Positions 45,127 through 55,297 of a stretch of DNA of 64,000 nt are shown piece after piece. Within the stretch, counting starts at the first letter, position 1, and each line of letters starts with the position of its first letter. Position numbers and translations under genes: made by a program. The notes beneath the pieces were generated by a model. The model had not been told where the DNA came from, ran no database searches, and worked only from the letters and a program-made list of their open reading frames with translations. Source of the DNA: Pyropia yezoensis (Eukaryota > Rhodophyta > Bangiophyceae > Bangiales > Bangiaceae); contig CM020620.1 of the NCBI GenBank assembly GCA_009829735.1, positions 20,186,020 to 20,250,019 of the forward strand, read 5' to 3'.

Positions 45127-45489
45127 TGTAGCAATATGGTTGTCCGTATTGTGACCCTAATATTAGGGGGGCTACTTCTAACCCTTAACTTTCAATTTGA
45201 TAGTTCGTACTGGTCACGGTATCTATAAGTTACGTATGACCAGAGGGACTTGCATCTTGGGGTGGAGGGTAGTTAGTAGTGTCTCCGAGGGTTTATAACG
45301 AGGGGGCCGGTGGCGAATCCACCGCCGGCCAAGGTAGAACAACAAACCCCTCCCATTTGGGCTCCCATCTTGGTCCCGTGGCTTGCGCTCCAAGGACAGC
45401 AACCTTGGCCTCCCGGTGACGTTGGTGCCGATCCCCCTTGGTGAGTGTTCCCTGAGAGTGGACGTGAAGCGGATACCTATTGTGCTACA
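45127..45489 (+). repeat. Family A LTR (363 bp), 3' LTR of A3
   Basis: Starts TGTAGCAATATGG and ends TTGTGCTACA. It reads identical to 13960-14322. AGTAC follows at 45490-45494. Confidence 0.95.
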
Positions 45490-46195
45490 AGTACGTCGTG
45501 ACAGCATTGGGTGACCGGTTGTAAGCTACTTCTGCAGCAACAAGGAAGAGGTCCCAATCACCCTGGTGATGGTTCACTAAGTTTCGCAGGATTTCTTCAA
45601 TCTTCTTGTTCATGATCTCGGTTTGTCCGTCCGTCTGGGGATGATAGGCCGAAGATGCCTTTATCTTGACCTTGAGAATTTTGGTGAGCGACTGCCAGAA
45701 GTTGGAGAAGAAGATACGGTCTCGGTCGCAGACGACGTCGGATGGTAGACCGTGATGACGGTAGACGTGATCATGGTAGAGTTGCGCTACGACTGGTGCA
45801 GCACAGTCGGGCTTTATTGGTGCTAGTCGAATCATCTTCGACAGTCGGTCTACAATCACGTAAAAGCCATTGTGGCCCCTTGGGGTCAGTGGAAGAGGGG
45901 TGATAAAGTCCATGGAGACACTTGCCCATCGTTGGTTCGGTGGATCTAATGGTTTGAGGTGACCCAGAGGTGAATGGGTGCCAGCTTTGTTTCGCTGGCA
46001 CAAATCATATGATTGTACGTATCTTTGGATGTCCTTCCGCATCGTCTTCCAGTAGTATTTGGAAGCAATATCGTTGATGGTTTTTTTGACTCCCATGTGC
46101 CCTTGGCTTGGTATGTCGTGGTAGTCATGGAGTAGTCTCTGGCGTAGAGTACCAACGGGGATGCACGTACGGTCACCTCGTTTCAACAACCTCAT
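45490..46195 (-). pseudogene. Integrase zinc and core domains (chromovirus D)
   Basis: The minus-strand frame holds an H..H...C..C zinc site (HDYHDIPSQGHMG, then a YDLCQRN block) and the DDE core blocks SMDFITPL, VVCDRDRIFFS and HPQTDGQTEIMNK. It stops at the edge of the family A LTR; the chromodomain end is at 13320-13959. Confidence 0.85.
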
Positions 46196-46282
46196 GTGAA
46201 GCCGGTAGGGAGATACCAGGTCTTTGACTAGGTCGGCAAACTCGGGGTCCGCGTTGTACTCTTGGTCTAGGGTGGCAAGGTC

Positions 46283-47626
46283 TTAATCACTTTGGCTTAT
46301 GGTCATGAGGTTGTTGATTTCAGTTTTCTTGGGTCGGTATTCGGTGGTCTTGGTTAGCACGCGACTAAGGAGATCGTGATTGGGAGCGTACTTGTCGGGG
46401 GCGTCTTGTGGCTGCCTCGAAAGGGCATCAGCTACGGGGTTGGATGTGCCCTTGATAGGGATGATCTTGAAATCGAATTGCTCCAACAGCTCCAACCATT
46501 TGACTTGGCGGTCGTTGAGCTTTTCTTGGTTTTTCAGGTACCTTAGGGACTCATGGTCGGTGTGCACCTCGAAAGGTCGTCCATGGAGGTAGCAGCGCCA
46601 GTGTCGAATGGCTTGTACTACTGCGAGCAGTTCGCGCTCCCGGAAACTGTAGCGCTGTACGTGGACTTTCAGCGTCAATGAGAAGTAGGCTACTGGGCGT
46701 CGTCCTTGTCCGTCATCTTGTTCAAGGACAGCGCCAACAGCATACCCACTGGCATCTGTGGACACAAAGATTGGATACCTCTTGTCGAATGGCCTCAGTA
46801 CTGGTGCACTTGTCGTCAGGGTTTGTAGTCGCTCAAAAGCCTTCTGGGCGTCAGAGTTCCATTCAAAGTCGACGCTTCCAGTGAGCCTCGTGAGTGGTGC
46901 AGCCACGGATGCCATTCCCTTAATAAATCGACGATAGAAGTCGACCATGCCGAGGAAGGATTGCACATCCTTTTTGCTCTGTGGAGTTGCCCATGATCTA
47001 ATGGCTTGGACCTTGTATTCCTCCATAGAGAAGCCTTCGATGGAAATGACGTGGCCGAGGTAGTCCACAGTTGTTCGAGCAAATTGGCATTTGCTGAGCT
47101 TGGCGTAGAGCTTATGCTCTCGCAACTTGTCCAGGGCTTGCCTTAGGTGCTTAAGGTGATCTTCGTAAGCTTCACTGTAGACCAGGATGTCGTCGAGGTA
47201 GACGCAGATGAAATCGTAGAGATAAGGTCCGAAGACGTCATTCAATAGGTTCATGAAGACCGCGGGGGCATTTGTTAGCCCAAAGGGTGGCACAGTAAAC
47301 TCGTTGAACCCGTATTTTGTCCGGAACGCCGTCAGCGGGATAGTATCATGGTCAAGCCGGATCTGATGGTAGCCTGATCGGAGGTCGATCTTCGTGAGGT
47401 ACTTGGCCTTTCGCAGTTGGTCGAAGATGTCGTCAACTCGTGGTAAGGGATATGCGTTCTTGATAGTGGCCTTGTTCAATGCTCGATAATCAATGCACAT
47501 TCGCCAGCCACCGTCCTTCTTCGCTGCAAAGAGTACAGAGGAGCCCCACGGTGAGGCGCTTGGTTGGATGAACCCCTTTCGTATGAGGGTTGCAAGTTTT
47601 GTCTTGAGTTCAGTGCGTGTCGCCAT
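46283..47626 (-). pseudogene. Reverse transcriptase and RNase H (chromovirus D)
   Basis: About 447 codons. The RT blocks GWRMCIDYRALNK, LTKIDLRSGYHQIR, FGLTNAPAVF and the catalytic YLDD are present, followed by RNase H (FVSTDASGYAVGAVL) and its tail (GTSNPVADALSR). RT begins almost at the frame start, since sequence upstream of 47626 no longer matches a Gypsy element. It is only distantly related to family A pol. Confidence 0.9.
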
Positions 47627-48450
47627 TGCCTTGGCCGCAAGACAACAGCCCCCCCGCCTCGTACGGAGACCTTCCGGGGACCAGTTTTACGTCCACCTGG
47701 ATTACTCAAGGAGTGCATCCGGCCGGCCGTGCGCTCCCCCTCAAAAAATCGACGCACGTTGTCCACCAGGACAGCCGTCTCCTTCGTCAGTCGGTAGAAA
47801 GCGCGACACCGACGCGAGGGGCCACCACCAGAAGCAATCTGGCGCGTGGGCGACATAGTGGCAAGCCGAGCTTGTGCGCGCACGGGGCGTTGGGGGGAGG
47901 GAGGTGGTAGGGGAGAGTGCCAGATGCAACGGCGGTGCAAGCAGTGACGGGTTACAGTGAAGGGAAGAGGCATGTCTGGCAGCGCTTTAGCCTGACATAG
48001 TTCAGTCCAAGGTACTTGTTTTTTATGTCATTGTACTTCTAAGGTAGCCCCCGTATCCGATTTTTGCGTCAGATCGGCGGTCAGGAACAACAACCTCTGT
48101 TCTCCTCTGTCACGGCGAGGAAGCAATATAGCGTGGAACAGGGGAGAAAAAGCTCGTCCTGGACCTCTAGAGTACCAAAGCACAATGCATTGCGTAGAAG
48201 AAGCTCAAAAGTGAGAAAAACGGAGGAGTTGCCGATTTTTATGAAAGAGTCACACCGCTGTCCTGGCTACAAACAGAGTGATATCTTTTTGAGCGCATGA
48301 GACCATCCCTGAAAATACAAGAAAACGGCGCTATCTCATTCCTATGAGTACTGTACTCGATAAAAAACGTAAAGTGGTCGCTCCCGGCACGTACTGAGGC
48401 ATGCGGGAGGCGAGAAGTCGGGTCATCTCAGGTGACTAGCTATATGGAAT
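47627..48450 (-). other. Host-like stretch; weak ORF of unknown origin at 47640-47860
   Basis: No certain gene. A minus-strand frame encodes a helical segment (RLTKETAVLVDNVRRFFEGE) that looks protein-like and faintly recalls the N-terminal helices of some DDE transposases, but I cannot identify it. The rest, 47900-48450, is less GC-rich and shows no coding signal. Confidence 0.3.
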
Positions 48451-48453
48451 TGA

Positions 48454-49737
48454 CCTTTAGACGGCGCCCTGTGGGGCCTGATCCTCTTGTCCAATTCGGC
48501 TCCGCGACGGCTCGTGGAGGAAGACCCCGACTTGGCCGCCATCCTGCTGCTCTACATGGATGAGGTGGCGGATCGGAGCGAGCCACACCCGTTCCGCATG
48601 GTCCTCATGTACAGCTTATTCATTGCCCTTGGCCACGTGACGCTCGTAGGGGACGCGGGGCTCGGCTCGCTCGCCGCCGCACCGGCTATCCTCACCCGCG
48701 TCTGGCGCTGGCTGTCCTCCGTGCTGCCGATCCCGCAGATGGCAGACATCATTGAGATTTGCTCCACCGCTCGCCTCCTCTGCTTTTTTCTCGGCACGTC
48801 TTGGGCGGCAATAGCGGCCACGTCCAACGCCCTGGAGCTGTTGGTGGACGTGGTGGCCGCCGATTCGACCTCTCGAGATGGGGAGGTGAGGGACCAGGCT
48901 GTGCTCCTTGGGTGCCTCGTTGGTGCCACCGCTCTATGCTCAGGCGCTCTTCGACTGCCGGCTCCCCTAGAGGAGGCGATCGACACGTAGGAGGCTGTCC
49001 ATTCATCAGCGTGTTTCGAGCCCGCCGTGCGCGCTGCCGCGGTTCGCCTGATGAACATAAGCGTGGACGACGATGGGTGCGAGTCAGACGAAGAAGGTGC
49101 AGCCCCACAGGGGGGCGGTCCCGGATACCCCATGACCCTCCTACTTCACTTTGCGGGCCGCTGTTGGGATTGCGGTTCGCCACGGAGGGCCACGGATGAC
49201 CCCACTCTCGGGCGCCTGGCTCAATGTGGCGGCTGCCGTGTCGCCGTGTACTGCTCTACCGCGTGTTACGAGGCCTCGTGGCGGCGTGGTCACCGCCGCG
49301 TGTGTCGTGGATGGGCAGCGGCGGGCGCGCGCGCTGCTAACGTCTTCGCGCCCGCTCTGGCCGCCAGCCGCGCGCGGCGCACCGCTCTCATCTATGACAA
49401 TGTCAAGGAGAGCTCAGAGCGCCAGGTGCTTCTGATGCCCATTTCAGTACCACTGGGCGGGGACTGGAAGACGGAATGGGGGTACCTGCGCACTGTCGCT
49501 GCGGACATAGAGGCGGCTGGTCTGCTGCTGGCCGAGGTGGTGTGCGTGGCCGACGTGGCCCGCGGAATGATTCCGCGGCTGCCCGCGGAGGAGTACCGCC
49601 ACCTGCCATGGGCGATCTCTGAGGAGCACCTGGCGCGGCCGCTAGCCAAACATGGAGGCCGGGTGCTCCGCGTTATCCTCTGTGCCCACCCTCCAGTGAT
49701 GCGCGTGTTTGGGCCGCGGTCGCTCGGGCTGGCTTAG
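48454..49737 (+). CDS. MYND zinc-finger protein with helical repeats, in-frame TAG
   Basis: A plus-strand frame is open from 48454 to 49737 apart from one TAG at 48988-48990. The first part (about 175 residues) is helix-rich and resembles ARM/HEAT-type repeats. The second part starts with a like segment (FEPAVRAAAVRLMNISV) and carries a MYND finger: CWDC, then CGGC, YCSTAC, W and H..VC at about 49168-49304. MYND fingers bind short proline-rich peptides. About 140 residues follow. There is no ATG at the front, but a splice-acceptor-like CCTTTAG precedes 48461, so an upstream exon is possible. The TAG could lie in a tiny intron, be a sequencing error, or mark a pseudogene; similar protein character on both sides argues for one gene. 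Confidence 0.65.
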
Positions 49738-50231
49738 CTGCGTCCTCTGTGACGGCGTCTGAGTGGCCCTCTTCGCACCGGCTGTACAGCTGTGAGCTGG
49801 CGACGGGTGCCGGTCGTGGCAGCGACTGAGGCGGGTGCTATGGGTATGCACGGACGCGTGCAGGGCGGAGCCGGGCTACGCGCCCGAATGTGTGTACATA
49901 CGTTGGCCTCCCTCGCTCGCCACCCCTTTGGCCCAACTGCGGCGGCTGCGCGCGGACAGCACGCAGGTTGCGTGCCACCGGCTTGCCAGTCGCCTGTCCA
50001 CTCGTTTCGCACTCTGTTTCCTTTTCTCTTTGTTGCGCGGGTGTGCCGTGTTGCGTGGTCCACGTGGGTTCTCAGTGCATCACGTAAACATGTATTTGGA
50101 GGTTTCTTCAGAGCGGGCGTCGTTTTCTGCTCGTCCATTCAAAGTCAAGGCCCAAAATCAATGAAATGTTTTATGCGATGTCTACATCGTCAACAACAGC
50201 CTAGTGGGGCCGGCCGAGCCTCACTGCCGCC
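49738..50231. other. Intergenic stretch
   Basis: No gene recognised between the MYND gene and the GT14-like ORF. The last 150 bases are less GC-rich and could hold a promoter or an intron. Confidence 0.4.
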
Positions 50232-50930
50232 ATGCGAATGCTCCTCGTTGATGCGGCCTCGGCCGACACCCCCGAGCGTCCGATTGTTAAGTACGTCTTT
50301 CTCTGCGGGCGCTCCGTGCCCATCCAGACCTTTGACTATGTGTACGCGGCCTTGACCGCCGACGAGGATAACTGGCTATCCCGGCAGGTGCCCGACAACC
50401 ACCTGCTGTCGTTACCCAAAAGCCTCCAGTGGATGGTGCTGAACCGTCCATCTGCGGCAGCCGTTGTCGACGCGCGCCACGCGGCAGCAATGGCCGGCCT
50501 CGTTGCCGCCGGGAAACTCGAGTGGAACGTCGAGACGGACGAATTCTTTGCCGCCGCTGTCGAGGGGCAGACCGGCTTGATGACGGCCGCCGCCAACCGA
50601 TCGGCCATGTGGTCGGTGTGGGACCGAGGTGCCTCTTCCCCGCAAGTGCACCACGTCTTTGGGAAACCACAGCTGGCCTCCCTGCGGGCAGCCAAGGCTG
50701 CGGGGGTCCTCTGGGCGCGAAAGTTTTCCAGCTCTTCTGGCCTGGTGGCAGAGCTTGGCCTTCATCGCGAGGGCGACCCGTGTTCGGCGCGCACCCTTTA
50801 TCCCTACACCACTAACTGGCATGTCGTGGAGCGTTATGGGCTTGGCGCTGACGGCTTTCGAGGGCGAGTGGAAGACCGCCACCGGGTGGCGGTGTGGACG
50901 GCGGATGAAGGCTGGCGGCAGGGCCGGTGA
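50232..50930 (+). CDS. GT14-like (core-2/I-branching, DUF266) glycosyltransferase, partial
   Basis: An ORF of 232 residues from an ATG. Blocks fit glycosyltransferase family 14: KYVFLCGRSVPIQTFDYVYAAL matches the family pattern of a beta strand ending in Ser-x-x-x-Pro followed by Phe and Tyr. LPKSLQWMVLNRPSAAAVVD matches the 'SQW-VL-R' block, ETDEFFAAAV the region of the catalytic Glu, and GVLWARKFSSSSG the 'FARKF' block near the end. Such enzymes are type II Golgi membrane proteins that add sugars to glycans. The membrane anchor and first third are missing, so the gene either has upstream exons or is a fragment. The assignment rests on remembered motifs and is tentative. Confidence 0.5.
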   Translation: MRMLLVDAASADTPERPIVKYVFLCGRSVPIQTFDYVYAALTADEDNWLSRQVPDNHLLSLPKSLQWMVLNRPSAAAVVDARHAAAMAGLVAAGKLEWNVETDEFFAAAVEGQTGLMTAAANRSAMWSVWDRGASSPQVHHVFGKPQLASLRAAKAAGVLWARKFSSSSGLVAELGLHREGDPCSARTLYPYTTNWHVVERYGLGADGFRGRVEDRHRVAVWTADEGWRQGR

Positions 50931-51218
50931 GGGACGGGTGGGATGGCGGTGCTGAGGGAATGAAACACATACGCAGACGGCTAAGTGGGCAAGTGGGGCA
51001 GGCAAGGTGCCTATGTGGCTGAGCTGTTGCGAACCGTGACTCGCGCCGCTGACTTCTCACCCGCACGAAAGACAACAGCGAGCGTCCAGAAGACACCCGG
51101 TCGCAGCAACTTCTGTACGCTGGCGGGTGTACTGGCACATGTATGGTCAGGCAACCTGGGACCTGCAGGTCAGCACCGGCCTGGCACTCCCAATGGCGGT
51201 CGGCCGCTGTACCGCTGC
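50931..51218. other. Stretch between two host ORFs
   Basis: No gene recognised. Open frames on both strands run through it without protein-like composition. Confidence 0.35.
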
Positions 51219-52816
51219 TCACCTCTTGCCCGCCGTCGACAACGCGCACGGGGGGCGGGCCTCCCCTCCCCCTATCTGGGCGGCATGGACTGTCATGCGG
51301 AGAGTGAGGCCGAGCCACCGCGTCACACCCGTGCGCAACCACGACCACCGCCACTGCCGCCGCCGCCCCGGCCAGCAGGGTCGTCGCGGTCCCCCCCCGC
51401 AGCGGCGCCGCTCCTCCCCCCCCCCGGGAGGACCCCCTGCACCCCCCCCACCGTCACCACCACCACCGCCGCCAGTGGCGGCGGAGCCTCCCCCCCCCTG
51501 CGGCTCGAGCAGCCGCAGCGCGCGGAGGCGCTCCGTCGGCCGCAGCGGCGGCGGCGGCCGCACCCCCGCCATCGCTGCGAGCAGCGACGGCGGCGACAGG
51601 CCAATATCCGTCGCCATCAGTGGTGGCCGCAGCGGCCTATCGCGAACACCCACACTCCCACCAGCGGTGGCGGTGGCGGCAGCGGCGGCGGCGGTGCTAA
51701 TGCCGGCGGTCGCCACGCCCCCGCCGCCGTCGCCGCCGCCACCCGCCGCCACCCCGCGGGACAGCAAAAGCAGCAACGTCGGTGGCGGCGGGGGCGGCAG
51801 GCCGCCGCCGCCGCCGCCGCCGCTGCCGCCGCCGCCGCCACGGCCCGCCGCCGGCGGGGACGCTCCCCCGAACGGCTCCCCCCAGCCGCCCGGCGACGCT
51901 GCCGCACGTGCCGACGGGGAGGCAGCGGCCCGCCCCGGCGGCGAGCCCAGCCCCCCGCGGCCGCCCAGCGACGCGGCGCCCCGCGACCCGGGGCTGGACG
52001 GCGAGCCCGGCGGGTGGGCAGCGGCGGCGGGCGCACCCACGGGGGCGCCCGTCCCCCCCGCTCTCCGCGCCGCACTGCCCGCGGCGGCGAGGGCGCGGTT
52101 CACATCGGCGGCGACCGCCGCCCGCCGGGCCGCCGCCGCTGCCGCGCGGCGGGCCGCCGACAGGGTGGCGGCCTTGCCCGCCGTCACCGCCCCCGCGGCG
52201 GTCGACGACGCGGTCACCGCCGTGGCCAGCGGCCGCCACGTGGCGCCCCGTCCCGAGCGGAGGCGACGGGAGAGGGAGGTGGCGGCAGGTGCGGCAGGCA
52301 CGGCGGGCCGCCGGTCCCGGTGGGGGTGCAGGGTCAGCCGCAGCGGCGCCTCGACACGCGCGGCCAGGTTCGCGTCGCCCAGCGGCCCCCCCCCCCGCCA
52401 CCATAATCGCCTTCGCCGCCGTCGCCGCCGCCCGCGGCGTCGGCGGCGGGCCCACCGGGCGCCGTCCCCGCCGCCAACGCGGCAGAGAGGCGCGTGCCAA
52501 TGCCCATCGCGTCGACCGAAACGGTGTACGCATCGGGGCGGAGGAGGATGCGGGCGGGCGCGCCCGCCGCGGCGGCCGCCGTGTGGTCGAGCACAACCGC
52601 GACCAGACAGCCGACGGCATCGTGGCAGCATGCCGCCGGCGGTAGCTCCTCAAGAGGGGGCAGCAGGCCCAGCGACAGGGACCGCAGCAGGACGGCCGAC
52701 GCCCGGTCGTAGGGGACGCGGGGGAGCGTCGCGGCGGCGGCCACCTTGGTCGGTGGCGGCGTACCGCCGCCGCTGCCACCGCCACCGCCACCGCCATCAC
52801 CCGCCATTGGGGACAC
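51219..52816 (-). CDS. Low-complexity protein of unknown function, frame change at a C run
   Basis: Starting at an ATG near 52816, the minus strand encodes a Gly-rich start and then a non-repetitive stretch (YDRASAVLLRSLSLGLLPPL, then ILLRPDAYTVSVDAMGIG) that looks like a folded domain. After a run of C near 52386-52396 the protein-like character moves to another frame (GDANLAARVEAPLRLTLHP) and continues as Ala/Gly/Pro-rich sequence down to 51219. A homopolymer indel or a short intron would explain the switch. On the plus strand open frames also cover the region, as expected at this GC content, so strand choice rests on composition. I do not recognise the family. Confidence 0.35.
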
Positions 52817-52978
52817 CGTGCTGGGGACACCGTGTTGCCACTAAAGCTTTAGGCTGTATCACGACCCCCAGTTCCCGCAGGTAACCAACATGATATATAT
52901 TTTAGGCATGCAATCTATAGCTCAGTTTCGGTACGAATTTTTGGCTTGTGCGACGTGGACTGTCCGTGTTGATTCACA

Positions 52979-53198
52979 GTGCCGACTGGCCCGCGAGTGA
53001 GTGCCGACTGGCCCGCGAGTGAGTGCCGACTGGCCCGCGAGTGAGTGCCGACTGGCCCGCGAGTGAGTGCCGACTGGCCCGCGAGTGAATGCCGACTGGC
53101 CCGCGAGTGAGTGCCGACTGGCCCGCGAGTGAGTGCCGACTGGCCCGCGAGTGAATGCCGACTGGCCCGCGAGTGAGTGCCGACTGGTCCGCGGGTGA
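52979..53198. repeat. 22-bp minisatellite, 10 units
   Basis: Ten tandem units of 22 bp beginning GTGCCGACTGG, nearly perfect, with the last unit diverged. The period is not a multiple of three, so frames crossing it read a 22-residue protein repeat; I regard those frames as fortuitous. GCCATTGGG-ACACCGT-like sequence stands on both sides (52802 and 53201). Confidence 0.9.
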
Positions 53199-53249
53199 GT
53201 GCCATTGGGACACCGTTGGGGGTGGAGAGGGCGGGGGAGTGGGGGCGCT

Positions 53250-54586
53250 CAGCCGGAGGCGGACGTGTTGTCGACTGAGCCCGACGTCAACCCCTACTTT
53301 ACCCCGAGTATTGGTGGTGGCCGCCTCGGAGCGCGCCCGTGCCGACGCGGCCGACGCGGCCGCCGCGGCCGCAGCGGCCGCGCGCCGGGCGCGGATGGCC
53401 GCGCGGGCGGTGGCAGGCGCGCGAGTACCCGTCGTGCCCCCAGTGGTAGGCGGAGTGGGCGCCGCAGTCAGCGCAGGGGGGGTGCCCCCGCCGCCGGGGG
53501 GGGTCGAGTGGGACGCCCCTTTCCTGGTGGGGGAGGGGGGGTACGCGGATGCCATTACAGGGGGAGAGGCGGCCGTCGCGGCGGCGCTCGGTGGGGAAGG
53601 GGCGCCGGCGGTGGGTGTCCCCGCCGGGAGGGGAGCGGGGGGGGGGCACTGGCGGCGGTGGAGGTGGTGGTGGTGCCAGTGGCGGTGCGCCCGCCGACGC
53701 TGCTGCCGGTAGGACTGCCGCTGCAGCGGAAGTCCGAGGTGCTGGGGGGAACTCCGCGGCTGTGGGGACGGCGGCCGACGGCAGCGGTGGCGGTGCGCCC
53801 GCCGCTGCTACTGCCAGTTGTGGGGCATCCTGTGGCTCGGGGGCGGATGCAGCCGCGAGGGCGGCGGCCGGTGGCGGCGACGGTGAGCCCGCCGCAACTG
53901 TTGCCTGTGGGGCAGCCTTTGGTGCAGGTGGGGCTGCCGCCGCCGAGCCTGGGGCTGATGGGCGCGATGGCGACCGCGGCGACGGTGCCGCCGCCACGGA
54001 CGCGGGCGATCCCGCGGCGGCGGGGGAGTCGGTCGCGGGTGGCGGTGACGACCGCTGCGGTCGACGCGTCCGCCTGTCCATGCACTTGCGCCTTCACGCG
54101 ACACCAGTGCGCGGGGTCCTGACGGCGCGGCCCCGCACGGCCGCGTACGGCGGTGCATTGGCTTTCGCCCCCGCACCGGGGCCTGCACCGCTGCCGCCAT
54201 CGAGCGCGGCATTGTCGTCCGCCCTGGAGGCGGCACCTGCGACGTCTGCCTCGTGCAGCCCGCGCGCCCGCGCGCCCTGTGCACCGCCACTGGCGGCAAC
54301 GTCCATGCCCGGAGTTGGCGTGGACGAGCACATGGAAGCGGGTAAGGACCGAGCCGGAGGAGCGGCTGCCTCGGCTGCTGGTATGTGCTTGAGGGTTTCT
54401 GCTTGTCGTTGGACGCATGCACCTTGCTTGGTATCTTTCTCCCTTCGCTGTGGGAGGCGTCTAAGACGTCCTTGTAGCTGCAGAGCAAGTGTCACCACCT
54501 CACTGCGCGATTGTGTGGTTGCGGGGCCGCTTCTTCGCGCCTGGAAGTGCTTTCTCGCATGCAGTATTCTCGGACGCGAACGCTGA
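53250..54586 (+). CDS. Ala/Gly-rich protein of unknown function, frame change at a G run
   Basis: On the plus strand a protein-like stretch (LPRVLVVAASERARADAADA, then VEWDAPFLVGEGGYADAITG) runs to about 53640. After a G run near 53637-53650 the protein-like character moves to another frame, which is Ala/Gly-rich and then less biased (GRRVRLSMHLRLHATPVRG, then a coding-like tail to 54586). As with the neighbour on the other strand, an indel in the G run or a short intron could explain this. No start was fixed and no family recognised. Confidence 0.33.
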
Positions 54587-55172
54587 CTGTGGTCTCTGGG
54601 CTTGAGCAGCACCCGTAGTCGCTCTTCTTCCACGTTTTTGCTCGTATATGTATTCTTTTTCTGCTTTGGCGCACGCGCGTTAGATGGCGGAGCTGGCTCA
54701 GCCCGTGGTGCGCATCGGGCGCCTGTCCTGGTGTCCCCGTGAGCGCCACGGCGTCCGCCGGGGCTGCTCGCCCTTTCCACTTTGTTTCTACTACCCGGAC
54801 CCATTCCCTTCTCCCCCGCCCCCCTTTGCCTCCCCCACCCAAAGGACGCCTGCGCTGCCTCCCCCCGCGACCCACGCTTCTCAAGCCTATTGCTTGCGTA
54901 GCTGGCTCAGGAGGCAAAATTCTAAAAGAGGAGAGCTACAGTCATAGGAACGACATCCTGCGTCTTTCCCGTCCTCTTTCTCGCTCGGGGCGCGATGCTG
55001 TGGGTCTCATTCTATTGCAATGGGGGTGTGCTCTACATCCATCAAGGACGGCCCTCGATACGTGATCGCGAGGCCATTGCTGGTGATGACTGCATACCGG
55101 TGCGTGGCACTGAGGCCGCCCGTGGTCGCCAGATCGCGGCAGGCGCACGTCCCTCGCCCCGCCGCCCCGTCT
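54587..55172. other. Gene-free stretch left of the DNA transposon
   Basis: Mixed composition with C-rich tracts near 54800-54870. No ORF with protein-like character was found. Confidence 0.4.
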
Positions 55173-55215
55173 GAGGCGGTGACGGGAAGTTGCAACCTGT
55201 AACGCAAAGTTGCAT
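55173..55215 (+). repeat. Left terminal inverted repeat of the transposon
   Basis: Starts GAGGCGGTGACGGG and ends GTTGCAT. The reverse complement recurs at 57500-57542 with about two mismatches. Confidence 0.8.
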
Positions 55216-55297
55216 TCTTGACACCACCCGGGTGAGATTCCTTGGACGCATTTGATTTGTGCAACAGACAACCCAGTGATTATATTCCCTGCAACCG

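Larger units (their letters stand above)
13960..45489. mobile_element. 31.5-kb family A block (A2, A4, gap, A3) with one target duplication
   Basis: The block begins with an A LTR (13960-14322) and ends with an A LTR (45127-45489) that reads identical. AGTAC flanks it at 13955-13959 and 45490-45494. One target duplication implies one integration event into chromovirus D. The interior nevertheless holds three near-identical copies: A2 (+), A4 (-) and A3 (+), with 500 N between A4 and A3. A2 and A4 form an inverted pair around 23759-24176. Either the insertion was later amplified in inverted orientation, or the assembler expanded one 10.8-kb element. Confidence 0.8.
34701..45489 (+). mobile_element. 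Family A copy A3, near complete (about 10.8 kb)
   Basis: This is the best copy: 5' LTR (its start inside the gap), primer binding site, gag, protease, pol with chromodomain, hairpin repeats, antisense ORF on the minus strand, polypurine tract and 3' LTR. It looks whole or nearly so, with no more than about two small breaks. The two LTRs differ only by about two single-base indels, so insertion is very recent. The right end carries the AGTAC target duplication. Confidence 0.9.
45490..47626 (-). mobile_element. Chromovirus D, main part (right of the family A block)
   Basis: Minus-strand RT/RNase H (46283-47626) and the integrase N-terminal and core regions (45490-46195). The element is cut at the right near 47626, so gag, protease and the 5' LTR are missing, and it is split at the left by the family A insertion. 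About three breaks in all, so a fossil. Protein blocks are well preserved, suggesting moderate age. Confidence 0.88.

Noticed and set aside
52600-52780. MutL/MLH3-type ATPase N-terminus in the minus-strand low-complexity gene
   Set aside because: A faint likeness around RPDAYTVSVDAMGIG, but the catalytic Glu/Asn, the DNG-G motif and the GFRGEAL motif are absent.
51219-52884. Long plus-strand ORFs of 470-585 codons over 50985-52884
   Set aside because: They are Pro/Arg-rich readings of CGG/CCG repeats with no ordered segment. At this GC content stops are rare on both strands. The minus strand has a more protein-like start.
52979-53205. 22-residue repeat protein encoded by the 22-bp minisatellite
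   Set aside because: A 22-bp repeat gives the same 66-base protein period in every open frame on a strand, so the repeat pattern is no evidence of coding.
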